A stretch of 64,000 nt of DNA. Origin: CAYJDG01 sp964368875 (GTDB lineage Bacteria; Pseudomonadota; Alphaproteobacteria; Micavibrionales; Micavibrionaceae). The DNA is taken from assembly GCA_964368875.1 (NCBI GenBank), contig CAYJDG010000003.1:19783-83782 (forward strand), given 5' to 3'. Positions 33,760 through 42,644 of this stretch are shown one piece after another; the stretch's first letter is position 1; each line of letters opens with the position of its first letter. A program made the position numbers and the translations under genes. Below the pieces are notes generated by a model. That model had not been told where the DNA came from. It did not search any database and worked only from the letters and a program-made list of their open reading frames with translations.

Positions 33760-35663
33760 AACATCAATATCGTCCAGAGTTGAGGTCCGGCATTGGCGCG
33801 TCCAAGCAAATGATCATGCCAGAGCGCCTGCACGGCATCAGCATCGAGCACGCCATCCGTCTTAAGACGATCCGCATTGAGTAAATCCCCCGCCCAGTCT
33901 TTGAGCGCCCCGCGCAACCACGCATTGATCGGCGGCGCAAAACCGCGTTTAGGCCGCTCGAACATCGCTTCAGGAACATATTTCTTGAGCACCTGCCGGA
34001 GCAGCCACTTGCCCTGCCCGCCCCGGATTTTCATGTTCACAGGCAGCGTCCAGACGTAATCGGCAATACGTTTATCAAGCAGCGGCGCACGCGCTTCCAG
34101 TGAGACCGCCATCGCCGCCCGGTCGACCTTAACCAGAATATCGTCCGGCAGGTACGACAGTGCATCCTTGTACATCAGCTGCTCTGACAGGCCGAACCCC
34201 GAAATTTCGCGCGTTGGATCATCTAGCGGACCTTGCGGTGTGATCCCGGCCAGCACCAGCTCATCGCCGCCCGGGTTGGCCGAGAGCAGGAAATCATAAA
34301 TGCCATGCGGGCTATTCTGGCGCAGCACGCCAGCCAGTTTCTGCATCGGCTGGCCCTGCTGCTCGCGGTAGCGGAACAGGCGCTCCCATTGATCTTGCGT
34401 GAGAGAGCCGATGGCATCAGCCAGCATGCGGCGGAGCGGAGCCGGTACAAAGCGGGTGCGGTTCCAGATTTTCGGCACCATTGTATGACGGTTATACCCG
34501 CCAAGCATTTCATCGCCGCCGTCACCCGAGAGCGCAACGGTCACATCGGCCCGGGCGAATTTGGCCACCAGATAAGTCGGGATTTGTGAAATATCCGCGA
34601 AGGGTTCGTCATACATCGCTGGCAGCAAAGGAATGACGTTCAGCGCATCCTGATCGGTCAGGATCATTTCATGGTGGTCTGTACCGAGATGCCGGGCAAC
34701 CTCCGCCGCATACGGCGCTTCGTTGAATTTTGGGTTATCAAAGCCGATGGCATAGGTTTTCACCGGGCGGCCTGATTGCGCCTGCATCAGGGCAACGATG
34801 GTTGAGGAATCGATCCCACCCGATAGAAACGCTCCGAGCGGCACATCAGAAATCATCCGCTCTTTGACGCAGAGACGAAGTAAGTCATCAAATTCCTGCG
34901 TCGCCTGCGCATCACTTAGATTTCGACGGTGCGTTCCGGCCTGCGTGACAACGCGCGTTAAATCCCAGTAACGCTCGAACCGCTTGCTTAAATCTTCGCC
35001 CGCAGTGAGGGATGCGACTGGAATGGTCAGGCGCGAGCCGGGCGGCAGCGTCCAGACGCTTTCATAAATCGAATGGGGCGCCTGCACAAAGCCGTATTTC
35101 ATATAGAGCCGCAACGCGGCGTTGTTCAGACGCCCGTCGAACTGCGGGTGCGCACGCAGCGCTTTCAATTCCGACCCCATGACAATCGTGTCGCCCGCCC
35201 AGCCGACATACAGAGGCTTCTTACCCAAGCGGTCGCGCATCAGGTGAATGGTTTTTTCCTTACGGTCCCAGATGATGAACGCATACATGCCGATGATCTT
35301 CTGGCAGGTCTGGTTCAGGCCCCACTGGTCGAGCGCGCTCAGGAAGACTTCGGTATCGGAGCGGCCTTTGAAACTATGGCCGAGCGCACGCAGCTCCGCT
35401 TCGACATCCTGATAATTATAAATTTCGCCGTTATAGACACACCAATAGCGCCCTGAGTGCGACTCCATCGGCTGCGCCCCAAGCGGCGAGAGATCGAGGA
35501 TGGCGAGACGGCGATGACCAAGTACGATCCCCGGATGTTCCGCGTCCTGCCAGATGCCAGATCCGTCAGGCCCGCGATGGGCAATCGCATCGGTCATGCG
35601 GGTGACGATGGCGGGCAGATCGGCGCGTGGTGTCAGGGCGTAGAGTCCGGCGATGCCGCACAT
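33714..35663 (-). CDS. asnB: Asparagine synthase (glutamine-hydrolysing)
   Basis: A 649-residue enzyme converting aspartate and glutamine to asparagine with ATP. The class II glutaminase domain begins with the nucleophile Cys2 (MCGIAG), followed by AHRGPDGSG and YNGEIYN; the synthase domain has the PP-loop SGGIDSS near 285 and the LSGDGGDEMLGGY motif. This long form (about 620-650 residues) is often found in surface-polysaccharide clusters, where it may amidate a sugar acid, but nothing else of that kind adjoins it here. The ribosome site is weak. Confidence 0.93.
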   Translation of the reverse strand: MCGIAGLYALTPRADLPAIVTRMTDAIAHRGPDGSGIWQDAEHPGIVLGHRRLAILDLSPLGAQPMESHSGRYWCVYNGEIYNYQDVEAELRALGHSFKGRSDTEVFLSALDQWGLNQTCQKIIGMYAFIIWDRKEKTIHLMRDRLGKKPLYVGWAGDTIVMGSELKALRAHPQFDGRLNNAALRLYMKYGFVQAPHSIYESVWTLPPGSRLTIPVASLTAGEDLSKRFERYWDLTRVVTQAGTHRRNLSDAQATQEFDDLLRLCVKERMISDVPLGAFLSGGIDSSTIVALMQAQSGRPVKTYAIGFDNPKFNEAPYAAEVARHLGTDHHEMILTDQDALNVIPLLPAMYDEPFADISQIPTYLVAKFARADVTVALSGDGGDEMLGGYNRHTMVPKIWNRTRFVPAPLRRMLADAIGSLTQDQWERLFRYREQQGQPMQKLAGVLRQNSPHGIYDFLLSANPGGDELVLAGITPQGPLDDPTREISGFGLSEQLMYKDALSYLPDDILVKVDRAAMAVSLEARAPLLDKRIADYVWTLPVNMKIRGGQGKWLLRQVLKKYVPEAMFERPKRGFAPPINAWLRGALKDWAGDLLNADRLKTDGVLDADAVQALWHDHLLGRANAGPQLWTILMFQAWLSSRNGSSSQS

Positions 35664-35789
35664 GGGATTTTCTCAGGGGTTTTTGGGACATAAAGCCCGG
35701 AAAGAATGGCCCAGCCCTCCGCTGCGCACAACCCCTCCATGCAAGAATAACAAGCGGCGCGCATGGACATTGGTTAGGCCCGATTTATA

Positions 35790-35818
35790 TTGACGTATAT
35801 AGGCGGCTTGATTAGCTT
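35790..35818 (+). promoter_or_regulatory. Possible promoter of the nadA-nadC-nadX operon
   Basis: TTGACG, 17 bases, then TAGCTT. The -10 is only half consensus. Transcription would start near 35826, giving a leader of about 80 bases that contains the palindrome before nadA. Confidence 0.4.
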
Positions 35819-35878
35819 GACGCCAGATTTGCTCAGGGAAAAACAGCGCCTCCGGTCGCAGCCGGGTAAAGGATTACA

Positions 35879-35901
35879 TAATCCCTGAACTGAAGGGATT
35901 A
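35879..35901. promoter_or_regulatory. Palindrome covering the nadA ribosome site
   Basis: TAATCCCT and AGGGATTA form a perfect eight-base inverted repeat with a seven-base spacer. The right arm contains the AGGG of the nadA ribosome site and ends three bases before the ATG. It can be an operator for a NAD-responsive repressor or an RNA hairpin that hides the ribosome site. Confidence 0.55.
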
Positions 35902-35904
35902 TGC

Positions 35905-36912
35905 ATGCAAACCACCGCCCTCGCCTACACGCCGGAAGTCGAACGCGCCACCGCCGCGATCCGCGCCCGGGTTGCCCCGGTGATCGAGGAAGCCCGCTGG
36001 CAGCGTGCCGCCCCCTACATTGACGCTATCAACCGCCTCAAAAAAGAAAAGAACGCGATCATCCTTGCCCACAATTACCAGACGCCGGATATCTATTTCG
36101 GTGTGGCGGATGTGACTGGCGACTCTCTCAAGCTCGCCCAGGAAGCAGCCAAGAGCACGGCAGACATCATCGTGCAGGCCGGGGTCTACTTTATGGCTGA
36201 GACTTCGAAAATTCTCTGCCCTGACAAAACCATTCTCATCCCTGATGCGCTGGCCGGGTGCTCGCTCGCGGAATCGATTACGGCAGCTGATGTCGCTCTG
36301 CTGCGCGAGAAATATCCGGGCGTGCCGGTTGTCTCCTATGTGAACACCTCCGCCGAAGTTAAAGCCGTATCCGACATGTGCGTGACTTCGGGCAACGCGG
36401 TCAAAATCGTCAAGGCGATGAATGTGCCGCGTATTATCTTCCTGCCCGATGAATACCTCGCCAAATACGTCGCGGCGAAATGCCCTGAAACCGAAATCCT
36501 GATGTGGAAAGGCCATTGCGAAGTGCATGAGCGCTTCTCTGCCAGCTACATTCAGGAACTCCGCGCCGAGCATCCGGGCGTGGTCATTCTCGCCCACCCG
36601 GAATGCGACGAAGATGTTCTGGCCGCCAGCGACTATGTCGGCTCGACCGCGCAGATGCAGGATTACGTCACGGATAAGAAGCCTAAGCGCGTCATCCTGA
36701 TCACGGAATGCTCGATGAGCGATAATCTGTACGTGGAAAACCCGGAACTGGAATTCATCCGTCCGTGCCAGCTTTGCCCGCATATGCAGCGCATCACCCT
36801 GCCGAAAATCCTCCATTCCCTGCAAACTATGACGACGCAGGTTGAAGTCGATCCGGCGATTGCGAGCGCGGCACGACGCTCGATCCAGAATATGCTGGAT
36901 CTCAGCAAATGA
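35905..36912 (+). CDS. nadA: Quinolinate synthase
   Basis: Condenses iminoaspartate with dihydroxyacetone phosphate to quinolinate using a [4Fe-4S] cluster. The three cluster cysteines are visible in AGCSLAES (C119), HPECDED and the C-terminal CPHMQRI. ILAHNYQTPDI marks the first domain. Length 335 fits. First gene of the NAD operon; its end overlaps nadC by four bases. The iminoaspartate would come from NadX encoded two genes on. Confidence 0.97.
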   Translation: MQTTALAYTPEVERATAAIRARVAPVIEEARWQRAAPYIDAINRLKKEKNAIILAHNYQTPDIYFGVADVTGDSLKLAQEAAKSTADIIVQAGVYFMAETSKILCPDKTILIPDALAGCSLAESITAADVALLREKYPGVPVVSYVNTSAEVKAVSDMCVTSGNAVKIVKAMNVPRIIFLPDEYLAKYVAAKCPETEILMWKGHCEVHERFSASYIQELRAEHPGVVILAHPECDEDVLAASDYVGSTAQMQDYVTDKKPKRVILITECSMSDNLYVENPELEFIRPCQLCPHMQRITLPKILHSLQTMTTQVEVDPAIASAARRSIQNMLDLSK

Positions 36913-37754
36913 GTTCGTTTCCGCCCACCCCGGTCTGGCAAGACATCGTTACGCTCGCCCTTCGCGAAGATCTCGGAAGGCGTGGGGATATCACCTCCCG
37001 TGCTCTGTTCACCGCGGCCGATCAGTGCCGGGCTGGTTACGTCGCCCGCAAGAGCGGCGTCGTTTGCGGCCTTGAAATCGTTCGCCATATCCTGCTTGCC
37101 TGCGATCCGAGCCTCCAGTTTTCAGCTGCACTGAAAGATGGCGACCGCGTTTATGCGGACCAGACAATCGCCACCGTCAGCGGCCCGACGATTGCTATTC
37201 TCGAAGCAGAGCGCACGACGCTCAATTTTCTCTCCCACCTCTCTGGTATTGCCACGCTGACGCGCTCCTATGTCGATCTTTTGCAGGATACCGGCACCAT
37301 GGTGTGCTGTACGCGCAAGACCACGCCTGGTCTGCGGGCGCTTGAAAAATATGCCGTTTCCTGCGGCGGCGGGGCCAATCACCGCTATGGGCTTGATGAC
37401 GGTGTGATGATCAAAGACAACCATATTGCGGTCGCAGGCGATCTCGGTAAAGCGATCACGCGCGCACGTACAGCCGTCGGCCACATGATAAAAATCGAAG
37501 TCGAAGTTGAAACCATCGCGCAGCTCGAAGCCGCGATTGCCTATAAGGCCGATGTCATCATGCTGGATAACTGGCCGCTGGATGAACTGTCTGAAGCCGT
37601 CAAGATGATCGGGGGCCGCGCCATCGTCGAGGCCTCAGGGGGAATAACCTTCGATACCATTGCGGCCGTCGCCGCATCTGGTGTCGATGTTATTTCCGTT
37701 GGCGCCCTGACGCACAGCGCGCCGATCCTTGATATCGGCCTCGACATCGTCTGA
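36909..37754 (+). CDS. nadC: Nicotinate-nucleotide pyrophosphorylase (carboxylating)
   Basis: Turns quinolinate and PRPP into nicotinate mononucleotide with CO2 release. Seen are REDLGRRGDIT near 18, ERTTLNFLSHLSGIAT, the substrate-binding TRKTTPGLRALEKYAV and the Lys-Asp of MIKDNH, then EASGGI near the end. Length 281 is normal. Overlaps nadA by four bases, with nadX 11 bases on. Confidence 0.97.
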   Translation: MSSFPPTPVWQDIVTLALREDLGRRGDITSRALFTAADQCRAGYVARKSGVVCGLEIVRHILLACDPSLQFSAALKDGDRVYADQTIATVSGPTIAILEAERTTLNFLSHLSGIATLTRSYVDLLQDTGTMVCCTRKTTPGLRALEKYAVSCGGGANHRYGLDDGVMIKDNHIAVAGDLGKAITRARTAVGHMIKIEVEVETIAQLEAAIAYKADVIMLDNWPLDELSEAVKMIGGRAIVEASGGITFDTIAAVAASGVDVISVGALTHSAPILDIGLDIV

Positions 37755-37765
37755 AGGAGTATCCC

Positions 37766-38560
37766 ATGATCAAGATAGCCGTTGCCGGAGCCGGAGCCAT
37801 CGGCGCAACCGTTTGCCGCGCCCTGATTGATGGAATTCCAGGATTTGAACTGGTTGGCGCCTCCACGCTGGATGTCGAGCTCTCAAAAAAACTGATCAAC
37901 CGTCCGGTTGACGTGCCGTTTATGCCGTTGACCGATTTGGTCGCGAAAGCCGACTGGATCGTCGAAGCCCTGCCAGCCGCTGCCGTGCCAGAGCTTGCAA
38001 GATTGACCACCGCGCAGGGCAAAACACTGGTTGCGATCTCAGCCGCCGCCCTTTTGCTTTACCCGGAAATTCTTAAGCTTAAAGGCGGGCGCATCCTTGT
38101 GCCGTCCGGGGCCATTGCCGGGATTGATGGCATCACTGCCCTTGCTGAACAGGGCATCCGTTCTGCCCGCATCACCACGACCAAGCCACCCAAGGCTTAC
38201 AGTGGCGCACCTCACGTCGTGAAAAACAATATCGATGTCACGGCGATTGGCAAACCAACCACAATTTTCACGGGTCATGCGCTGGAAGCCGCTGCGGCTT
38301 TCCCTGCCAATGTGAATGTCGCCGCCACGCTCACGCTGGCGAGTCGCCTTGCTCCTCAGGAGGTGCAGGTTGAAGTCCGCGCCGACCCGGCAATGACATC
38401 TAACCGCCATGAAATCGTTGTCGAAGGCGATTTCAGTACACTCAAATATACGATTGAAAATAAGCCCGACCCAGCCAACCCGAAAAGCAGCGCCCTCACC
38501 GCGCAGAGCATCATCGCTTTGCTGCGCAAACAAACCGCCGCGTTTACGATTGGGTCTTAA
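37766..38560 (+). CDS. nadX: L-aspartate dehydrogenase
   Basis: An NAD(P)-dependent enzyme making iminoaspartate for NadA, replacing the flavin-dependent aspartate oxidase NadB. The nucleotide fold is VAGAGAIGATV at 5-15; the family motifs TTKPPKA, FPANVNVAATLTLAS and NRHEI follow. With nadA and nadC it makes a complete oxygen-independent route from aspartate to NaMN. AAGGAG precedes the ATG. Its end overlaps mltG by four bases, convergent. Confidence 0.93.
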   Translation: MIKIAVAGAGAIGATVCRALIDGIPGFELVGASTLDVELSKKLINRPVDVPFMPLTDLVAKADWIVEALPAAAVPELARLTTAQGKTLVAISAAALLLYPEILKLKGGRILVPSGAIAGIDGITALAEQGIRSARITTTKPPKAYSGAPHVVKNNIDVTAIGKPTTIFTGHALEAAAAFPANVNVAATLTLASRLAPQEVQVEVRADPAMTSNRHEIVVEGDFSTLKYTIENKPDPANPKSSALTAQSIIALLRKQTAAFTIGS

Positions 38561-39591
38561 GGAGTAACTGGAGGGGGCGTAGTCACAGGTTTCGGTGCCG
38601 CATTCTGCGCACGGATCTTGCGCCAGTCGACGACGTTCTGTTCATGCTCGTTCGCGGTTTTGGCGAAGACATGACCGCCTTTACCGTCTGCGACAAAATA
38701 AATAAACTCATGCTGCTCAGGATTAAGCACCGCGACCAGAGAAGCTTTGCCCGGATTGGCAATCGGCCCCGGCGGCAGACCCGCATACATATAAGTATTA
38801 TAAGGTGAATCGGTATTTTCGAGATCCTTGCGCAACAGGCGGCGACCCAGCGGGCCCTTGCCATCATCCTCTGGCATACCTTTGGTCAACGCATAGATGA
38901 CGGTCGGATCGGTCTGGAGCTTCATCCCGGTCTTGAGACGGTTGATAAACACGCCCGCGACACGACGACGTTCAACCTCGACGCCGGTTTCCTTCTCAAC
39001 GATTGAGGCAAGCGTCACCGCTTCTTCCGGCGTGGTGATCGGCAAATCTTTTGCTCGAAGCGCCCATAACGAGGCAAGCGTGTCGGCCATATCCTTTTGC
39101 ATCCGCGCAACCAGGTCCTGGCGGGTATCACCGGATACGAACTGGTAGGTTTCCGGCAACAGGGTCCCTTCAGCGGGAATGTCGGTGATCGGCGCACCGC
39201 TCAATTTTTCGGTCTGGTTAATCAGCTGGATGACCTGATAACTGGTCAGGCCTTCGCGCACGGTGACGGAGCGGTTGACGATTTCGCCCTTGGCGAGCTT
39301 GCGCAAAACTTCGCGCATCTTCACATGCGCCCCGAATTCATACTCCCCGGCTTTGAGTTTGGTCTGTTTACCCGAGATCACAGTTGCCGCGATAAAGACC
39401 CATTTATCAGTGACAATCTGATCATACGACAATTGCTCGGCAATTCCGGTCAGGCCTGCGCCCGGAGCAATAATAACGATTTTGTTTTCGGTGATGGGCG
39501 ACGGGGAGAGATAGCGCTGCGTGCCGATCACCGCGACAACCGCAGCGCCGACCAGCAGCAATGTCAGCATCCAGCCGAGGAATTTCAGCAT
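38557..39591 (-). CDS. mltG: Endolytic murein transglycosylase MltG (YceG)
   Basis: An inner-membrane enzyme that cuts nascent glycan strands and so sets their length. One N-terminal helix (about 7-27) precedes a LysM-like region (about 45-105) and the YceG catalytic domain, with the catalytic glutamate in ASIVEKETGVE and the following NRLKTGMKLQTDPTV. The C-terminus is Pro/Thr rich. Last gene of the fab operon, 18 bases after fabF; that pairing is common in proteobacteria. Confidence 0.95.
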   Translation of the reverse strand: MLKFLGWMLTLLLVGAAVVAVIGTQRYLSPSPITENKIVIIAPGAGLTGIAEQLSYDQIVTDKWVFIAATVISGKQTKLKAGEYEFGAHVKMREVLRKLAKGEIVNRSVTVREGLTSYQVIQLINQTEKLSGAPITDIPAEGTLLPETYQFVSGDTRQDLVARMQKDMADTLASLWALRAKDLPITTPEEAVTLASIVEKETGVEVERRRVAGVFINRLKTGMKLQTDPTVIYALTKGMPEDDGKGPLGRRLLRKDLENTDSPYNTYMYAGLPPGPIANPGKASLVAVLNPEQHEFIYFVADGKGGHVFAKTANEHEQNVVDWRKIRAQNAAPKPVTTPPPVTP

Positions 39592-39609
39592 CAGAAAGCC
39601 TATTTAGGT

Positions 39610-40875
39610 TTAGACGGCCCGCATGATCACGGACGCATTGGTTCCGCCAAATCCGAAAGAGTTGGACAGCACCGTGCGAACTTTTTTCTCTTTGGCGACT
39701 TTTGGCACGAGATCGATCCCGGCACACGCCTCAGAAACTTTATCAAGATTGAGCGTCGGCGGGCAGACCCCGGTCTGAATCGCTTTGACCGAATAGATCG
39801 CCTCAACCGCCCCGGCGGCACCCAACAGATGGCCGATTGCCGATTTGGTCGAGGACATCATGACGGTGCCGATGGCATTGCCAAACAAGCGTTTAACCGC
39901 CGTGCATTCGATGCCGTCGCCGACTGGCGTTGAGGTGCCGTGGGCATTGATATAATCGATTTCGTCCGGATTAACGCCAGCGCGCTTCATCGCGGCCTGC
40001 ATCGCGCGGAACCCGCCATCACCGCTCTCGGCTGGCGAGGTGATGTGATAGGCATCGCCTGACAACCCATAACCAATCACTTCAGCGTAAATTTTCGCGC
40101 CGCGTTTCTTGGCATGCTCATATTCTTCGAGCACGACGATTCCGGCACCCTCAGCAATGACGAACCCATCGCGGCCTTCATCGAACGGACGGGATGCGGC
40201 AGTCGGGTTATCATTATACGCTGTCGAGAGCGCGCGACAGGCAGCGAACGAGGCCACACCAATCCGGTTGGCGGCAGCTTCAGCGCCACCCGCAACCATG
40301 ACATCAGCATCACCGAACGCGATCAGGCGCGAGGCATCGCCAATCGCATGCGTGCCGGTTGCGCAAGCCGTGACCACGGAATGGTTCGGCCCTTTGAGGC
40401 CGTATTTGATCGAGACATGGCCCGAAGCCAGATTGATTAGCATAGCCGTGATCGAAAACGGCGAGACGCGGCGCGGGCCTTTTTCAATGAGGGTTTCAGC
40501 GGTTTCATAGATGCTTTGCAGACCGCCAATACCCGAGCCGATCATCACGCCAGTGCGCTCCTGATCTTCGGTCGTGGTTGGCAACCAGCCGCTGTCGGCC
40601 AGCGCTTCATCAGCTGCGGCAACGCCGTAGAGAATGAAGGGGTCGACTTTTTTATGTTCTTTAGGGGGCAACGCCGTATCGGGGTTGAACCCGTCCGCGA
40701 CACCTTCGCTCAGGAAGGGAACCAGTCCCGCAACCTGTGACGAAATATCGGATACGTCAAAGCGTTTGATTTTAGAAATGCCACTCGCACCCCGGGTCAA
40801 CTCAGCCCAGTTTTTCTCGACACCTACGCCAAGAGGAGTAACCATGCCCATTCCGGTGATAACAACGCGTCTCAT
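39610..40875 (-). CDS. fabF: 3-oxoacyl-ACP synthase II
   Basis: Elongating condensing enzyme of type II fatty acid synthesis. The Cys-His-His triad is seen in VVTACATGTHAIGDA, NAHGTSTPVGDG and KSAIGHLLGAAG. Length 421 is typical. It follows acpP after 67 bases that contain a terminator, so its expression should be lower than that of acpP. An AGGGA ribosome site lies upstream of the ATG. Confidence 0.97.
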   Translation of the reverse strand: MRRVVITGMGMVTPLGVGVEKNWAELTRGASGISKIKRFDVSDISSQVAGLVPFLSEGVADGFNPDTALPPKEHKKVDPFILYGVAAADEALADSGWLPTTTEDQERTGVMIGSGIGGLQSIYETAETLIEKGPRRVSPFSITAMLINLASGHVSIKYGLKGPNHSVVTACATGTHAIGDASRLIAFGDADVMVAGGAEAAANRIGVASFAACRALSTAYNDNPTAASRPFDEGRDGFVIAEGAGIVVLEEYEHAKKRGAKIYAEVIGYGLSGDAYHITSPAESGDGGFRAMQAAMKRAGVNPDEIDYINAHGTSTPVGDGIECTAVKRLFGNAIGTVMMSSTKSAIGHLLGAAGAVEAIYSVKAIQTGVCPPTLNLDKVSEACAGIDLVPKVAKEKKVRTVLSNSFGFGGTNASVIMRAV

Positions 40876-40896
40876 CGATCATAAGTCCCTGTAACG

Positions 40897-40920
40897 AAAA
40901 AGGGCTGCGGTATGCAGCCC
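40897..40920 (-). terminator. Terminator between acpP and fabF
   Basis: On the minus strand GGGCTGC, a five-base loop and GCAGCCC are followed by five T. It stands 22 bases after the acpP stop and before fabF. With an acpP promoter upstream it would allow a short abundant acpP transcript with partial read-through to fabF and mltG. Confidence 0.75.
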
Positions 40921-40942
40921 CTTATCGAATTATCTTACAAAA

Positions 40943-41182
40943 TTACGCAGCAGCGTTCTGCTGGATAAAGTTGATGGCGTCGCCGACAGTCTGGATTTTT
41001 TCGGCAGCGTCATCAGGAATCTCGACACTGAATTCTTCTTCGAATGCCATGACCAGCTCGACGGTATCGAGCGAGTCAGCACCAAGATCATCAATGAAAC
41101 TTGCGCCTTCGGTGACTTTGTCAGCCTCAACACTGAGGTGCTCGACAACAATCTTTTTAACGCGTTCAGCTACATCGCTCAT
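40943..41182 (-). CDS. acpP: Acyl carrier protein
   Basis: A 79-residue acidic four-helix carrier; the phosphopantetheine serine is in GADSLDTVELV. It holds growing acyl chains for the Fab enzymes. It has its own promoter upstream and a terminator downstream. Two phosphatase genes separate it from fabG, where most bacteria have them adjacent. Confidence 0.98.
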   Translation of the reverse strand: MSDVAERVKKIVVEHLSVEADKVTEGASFIDDLGADSLDTVELVMAFEEEFSVEIPDDAAEKIQTVGDAINFIQQNAAA

Positions 41183-41230
41183 ATTATAGTTCCCATAGTT
41201 GGTTTGACTTGAATTTTTCAGAACGGACAG

Positions 41231-41259
41231 AACTTAGCTTTCCGCATACAGGTTGGCAA
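41231..41259 (-). promoter_or_regulatory. acpP promoter
   Basis: On the minus strand TTGCCA and TAAGTT are separated by 17 bases. Transcription would start near 41224, giving a leader of about 40 bases to the acpP ATG. Confidence 0.5.
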
Positions 41260-41277
41260 GTATAAAGAAAAAACGCC

Positions 41278-41970
41278 TCACAGGGCCATTTTTTGCCCGG
41301 TTAACCCCTTTATGTAATGGAGAATTTCATCCCAGGAGGATGTTATGGTGTCCGCGCCCGCAGCCAGCAGTTTGCGTGCGGTATCCGCGCGGTCATGGGC
41401 CGAGCCGGTAAAGCCGATCACATGCATTCCTGCTGCAACGCCCGCAAGCACACCGGTCGGGCTGTCTTCGATCACGAGGCAGGTGGAGGGGACAGATTTC
41501 ATTTTCTCGGCAGCGAAGAGGAAGAGATCGGGAGCAGGCTTGCCATCCTTAACCTGAATCCGCGTGAAGACTCGGGCTTCGTCAAACAGCGCGTCGAAGC
41601 CGGTCATGCGCAAAGAGTCAAAAACCAGACTGCGTTCCCCGTTCGAGGCCACGCAGGTTTTAAACGAGCGCGCCAGCTCTTCGACTGCAGGCAAGGCCCC
41701 ATCGATGGCAGTCAGCGCACCGGCCTTGTTCGCCCGCGCCTGTTCAACAAAATCCGTCACAAAACTTTGAGAAAGCGTTATGCCCTGCTCGGCCAGAACG
41801 ATCTTGCTGATATTCGCCATCGTCATGCCGCCGAAACGGACGATGACATCATCAAGGCTGTAGGCCGTAACACCATGCTTGAACAGCGTATCGGTGCAGG
41901 CTTTGATATTGAGCATTTCGCTGTCAACCAGGGTGCCGTCGCAGTCGAATATAATAAGGTCGTGCGCCAT
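41278..41970 (-). CDS. HAD-superfamily phosphatase (second of a tandem pair)
   Basis: A 230-residue beta-phosphoglucomutase/phosphoglycolate-phosphatase-like HAD enzyme. Motif I is FDCDGTLVDSE (residues 8-18), motif II CVASNGE, motif III K in KDGKPAPD and motif IV IEDSPTGV. Its start overlaps the stop of the preceding HAD gene by about one base. The substrate, a small phosphate ester, is unknown. The pair sits inside the fab operon, which is unusual. Confidence 0.88.
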   Translation of the reverse strand: MAHDLIIFDCDGTLVDSEMLNIKACTDTLFKHGVTAYSLDDVIVRFGGMTMANISKIVLAEQGITLSQSFVTDFVEQARANKAGALTAIDGALPAVEELARSFKTCVASNGERSLVFDSLRMTGFDALFDEARVFTRIQVKDGKPAPDLFLFAAEKMKSVPSTCLVIEDSPTGVLAGVAAGMHVIGFTGSAHDRADTARKLLAAGADTITSSWDEILHYIKGLTGQKMAL

Positions 41971-42644
41971 CAGGTAGAGCTTTCTATAAAGGCCGTAATC
42001 TCGCTCCAGCTCGCGAAGGCTGCCGTTGCACCCGCATTGAGCAGAGAACTTATCTTTTCAGCTGGATGCGGCGCGGTTCCCGCAAAGCCGATTACGCGCA
42101 TTCCCGCCGTTACCCCAGCCCGCACGCCGCCCGTGCTGTCTTCAATCACAATACACTTTTCAGGCTTAATACCCATAGTTTCAGCTGCATGCAGGAATAT
42201 ATCCGGAGCAGGTTTCGGCATCCCGACATGCTGGGCTGAAAACAAATGTTCATGGAGAAATTTTTTGCTCAATCCGCCGCGCCCCAGCAGAAATTCAATA
42301 CCCGCAACCGGAGCGTTCGAGGCCACACAGGTTTTATATTTTTTCTGCAAGAGGTCGATGGCATCCGCTGCCCCCTCGACGGCCATCGTGTATTTCATCA
42401 GATAGGGTTGCTCAAGCAGCCAGTAATACCGCTCAACCTCTGGCGGTAAAGCCAACCCATGGTCTTCGCCATAAGCCTCGATAATATCGCGAAGCAGCAG
42501 ACCGGAGTATTTATCTTGATAAGTGCGTCCGTCCGGAACCGGATAGCCGAATTTTTCCAGGGCGTCGCAGAAGCCGCGGAAATACGCCTCATCACTGCGG
42601 CTGAGCGTGCCGTCGCAGTCGAAGATGATGAGGTCGGCGGTCAC
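41970..42644 (-). CDS. HAD-superfamily phosphatase (first of a tandem pair)
   Basis: A 224-residue HAD enzyme and a diverged paralogue of the next one, sharing layout from IIFDCDGTLSRS through CVASNAP to MPKPAPDIFLHAAE and VIEDSTGGV. In motif I the residue after the second Asp differs (LSRSDE against LVDSEM). The start is GTG within TAGTG, overlapping the fabG stop by one base, so translation is coupled to fabG. Substrate unknown; a link to lipid precursor metabolism is only suggested by position. Confidence 0.85.
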   Translation of the reverse strand: MTADLIIFDCDGTLSRSDEAYFRGFCDALEKFGYPVPDGRTYQDKYSGLLLRDIIEAYGEDHGLALPPEVERYYWLLEQPYLMKYTMAVEGAADAIDLLQKKYKTCVASNAPVAGIEFLLGRGGLSKKFLHEHLFSAQHVGMPKPAPDIFLHAAETMGIKPEKCIVIEDSTGGVRAGVTAGMRVIGFAGTAPHPAEKISSLLNAGATAAFASWSEITAFIESST

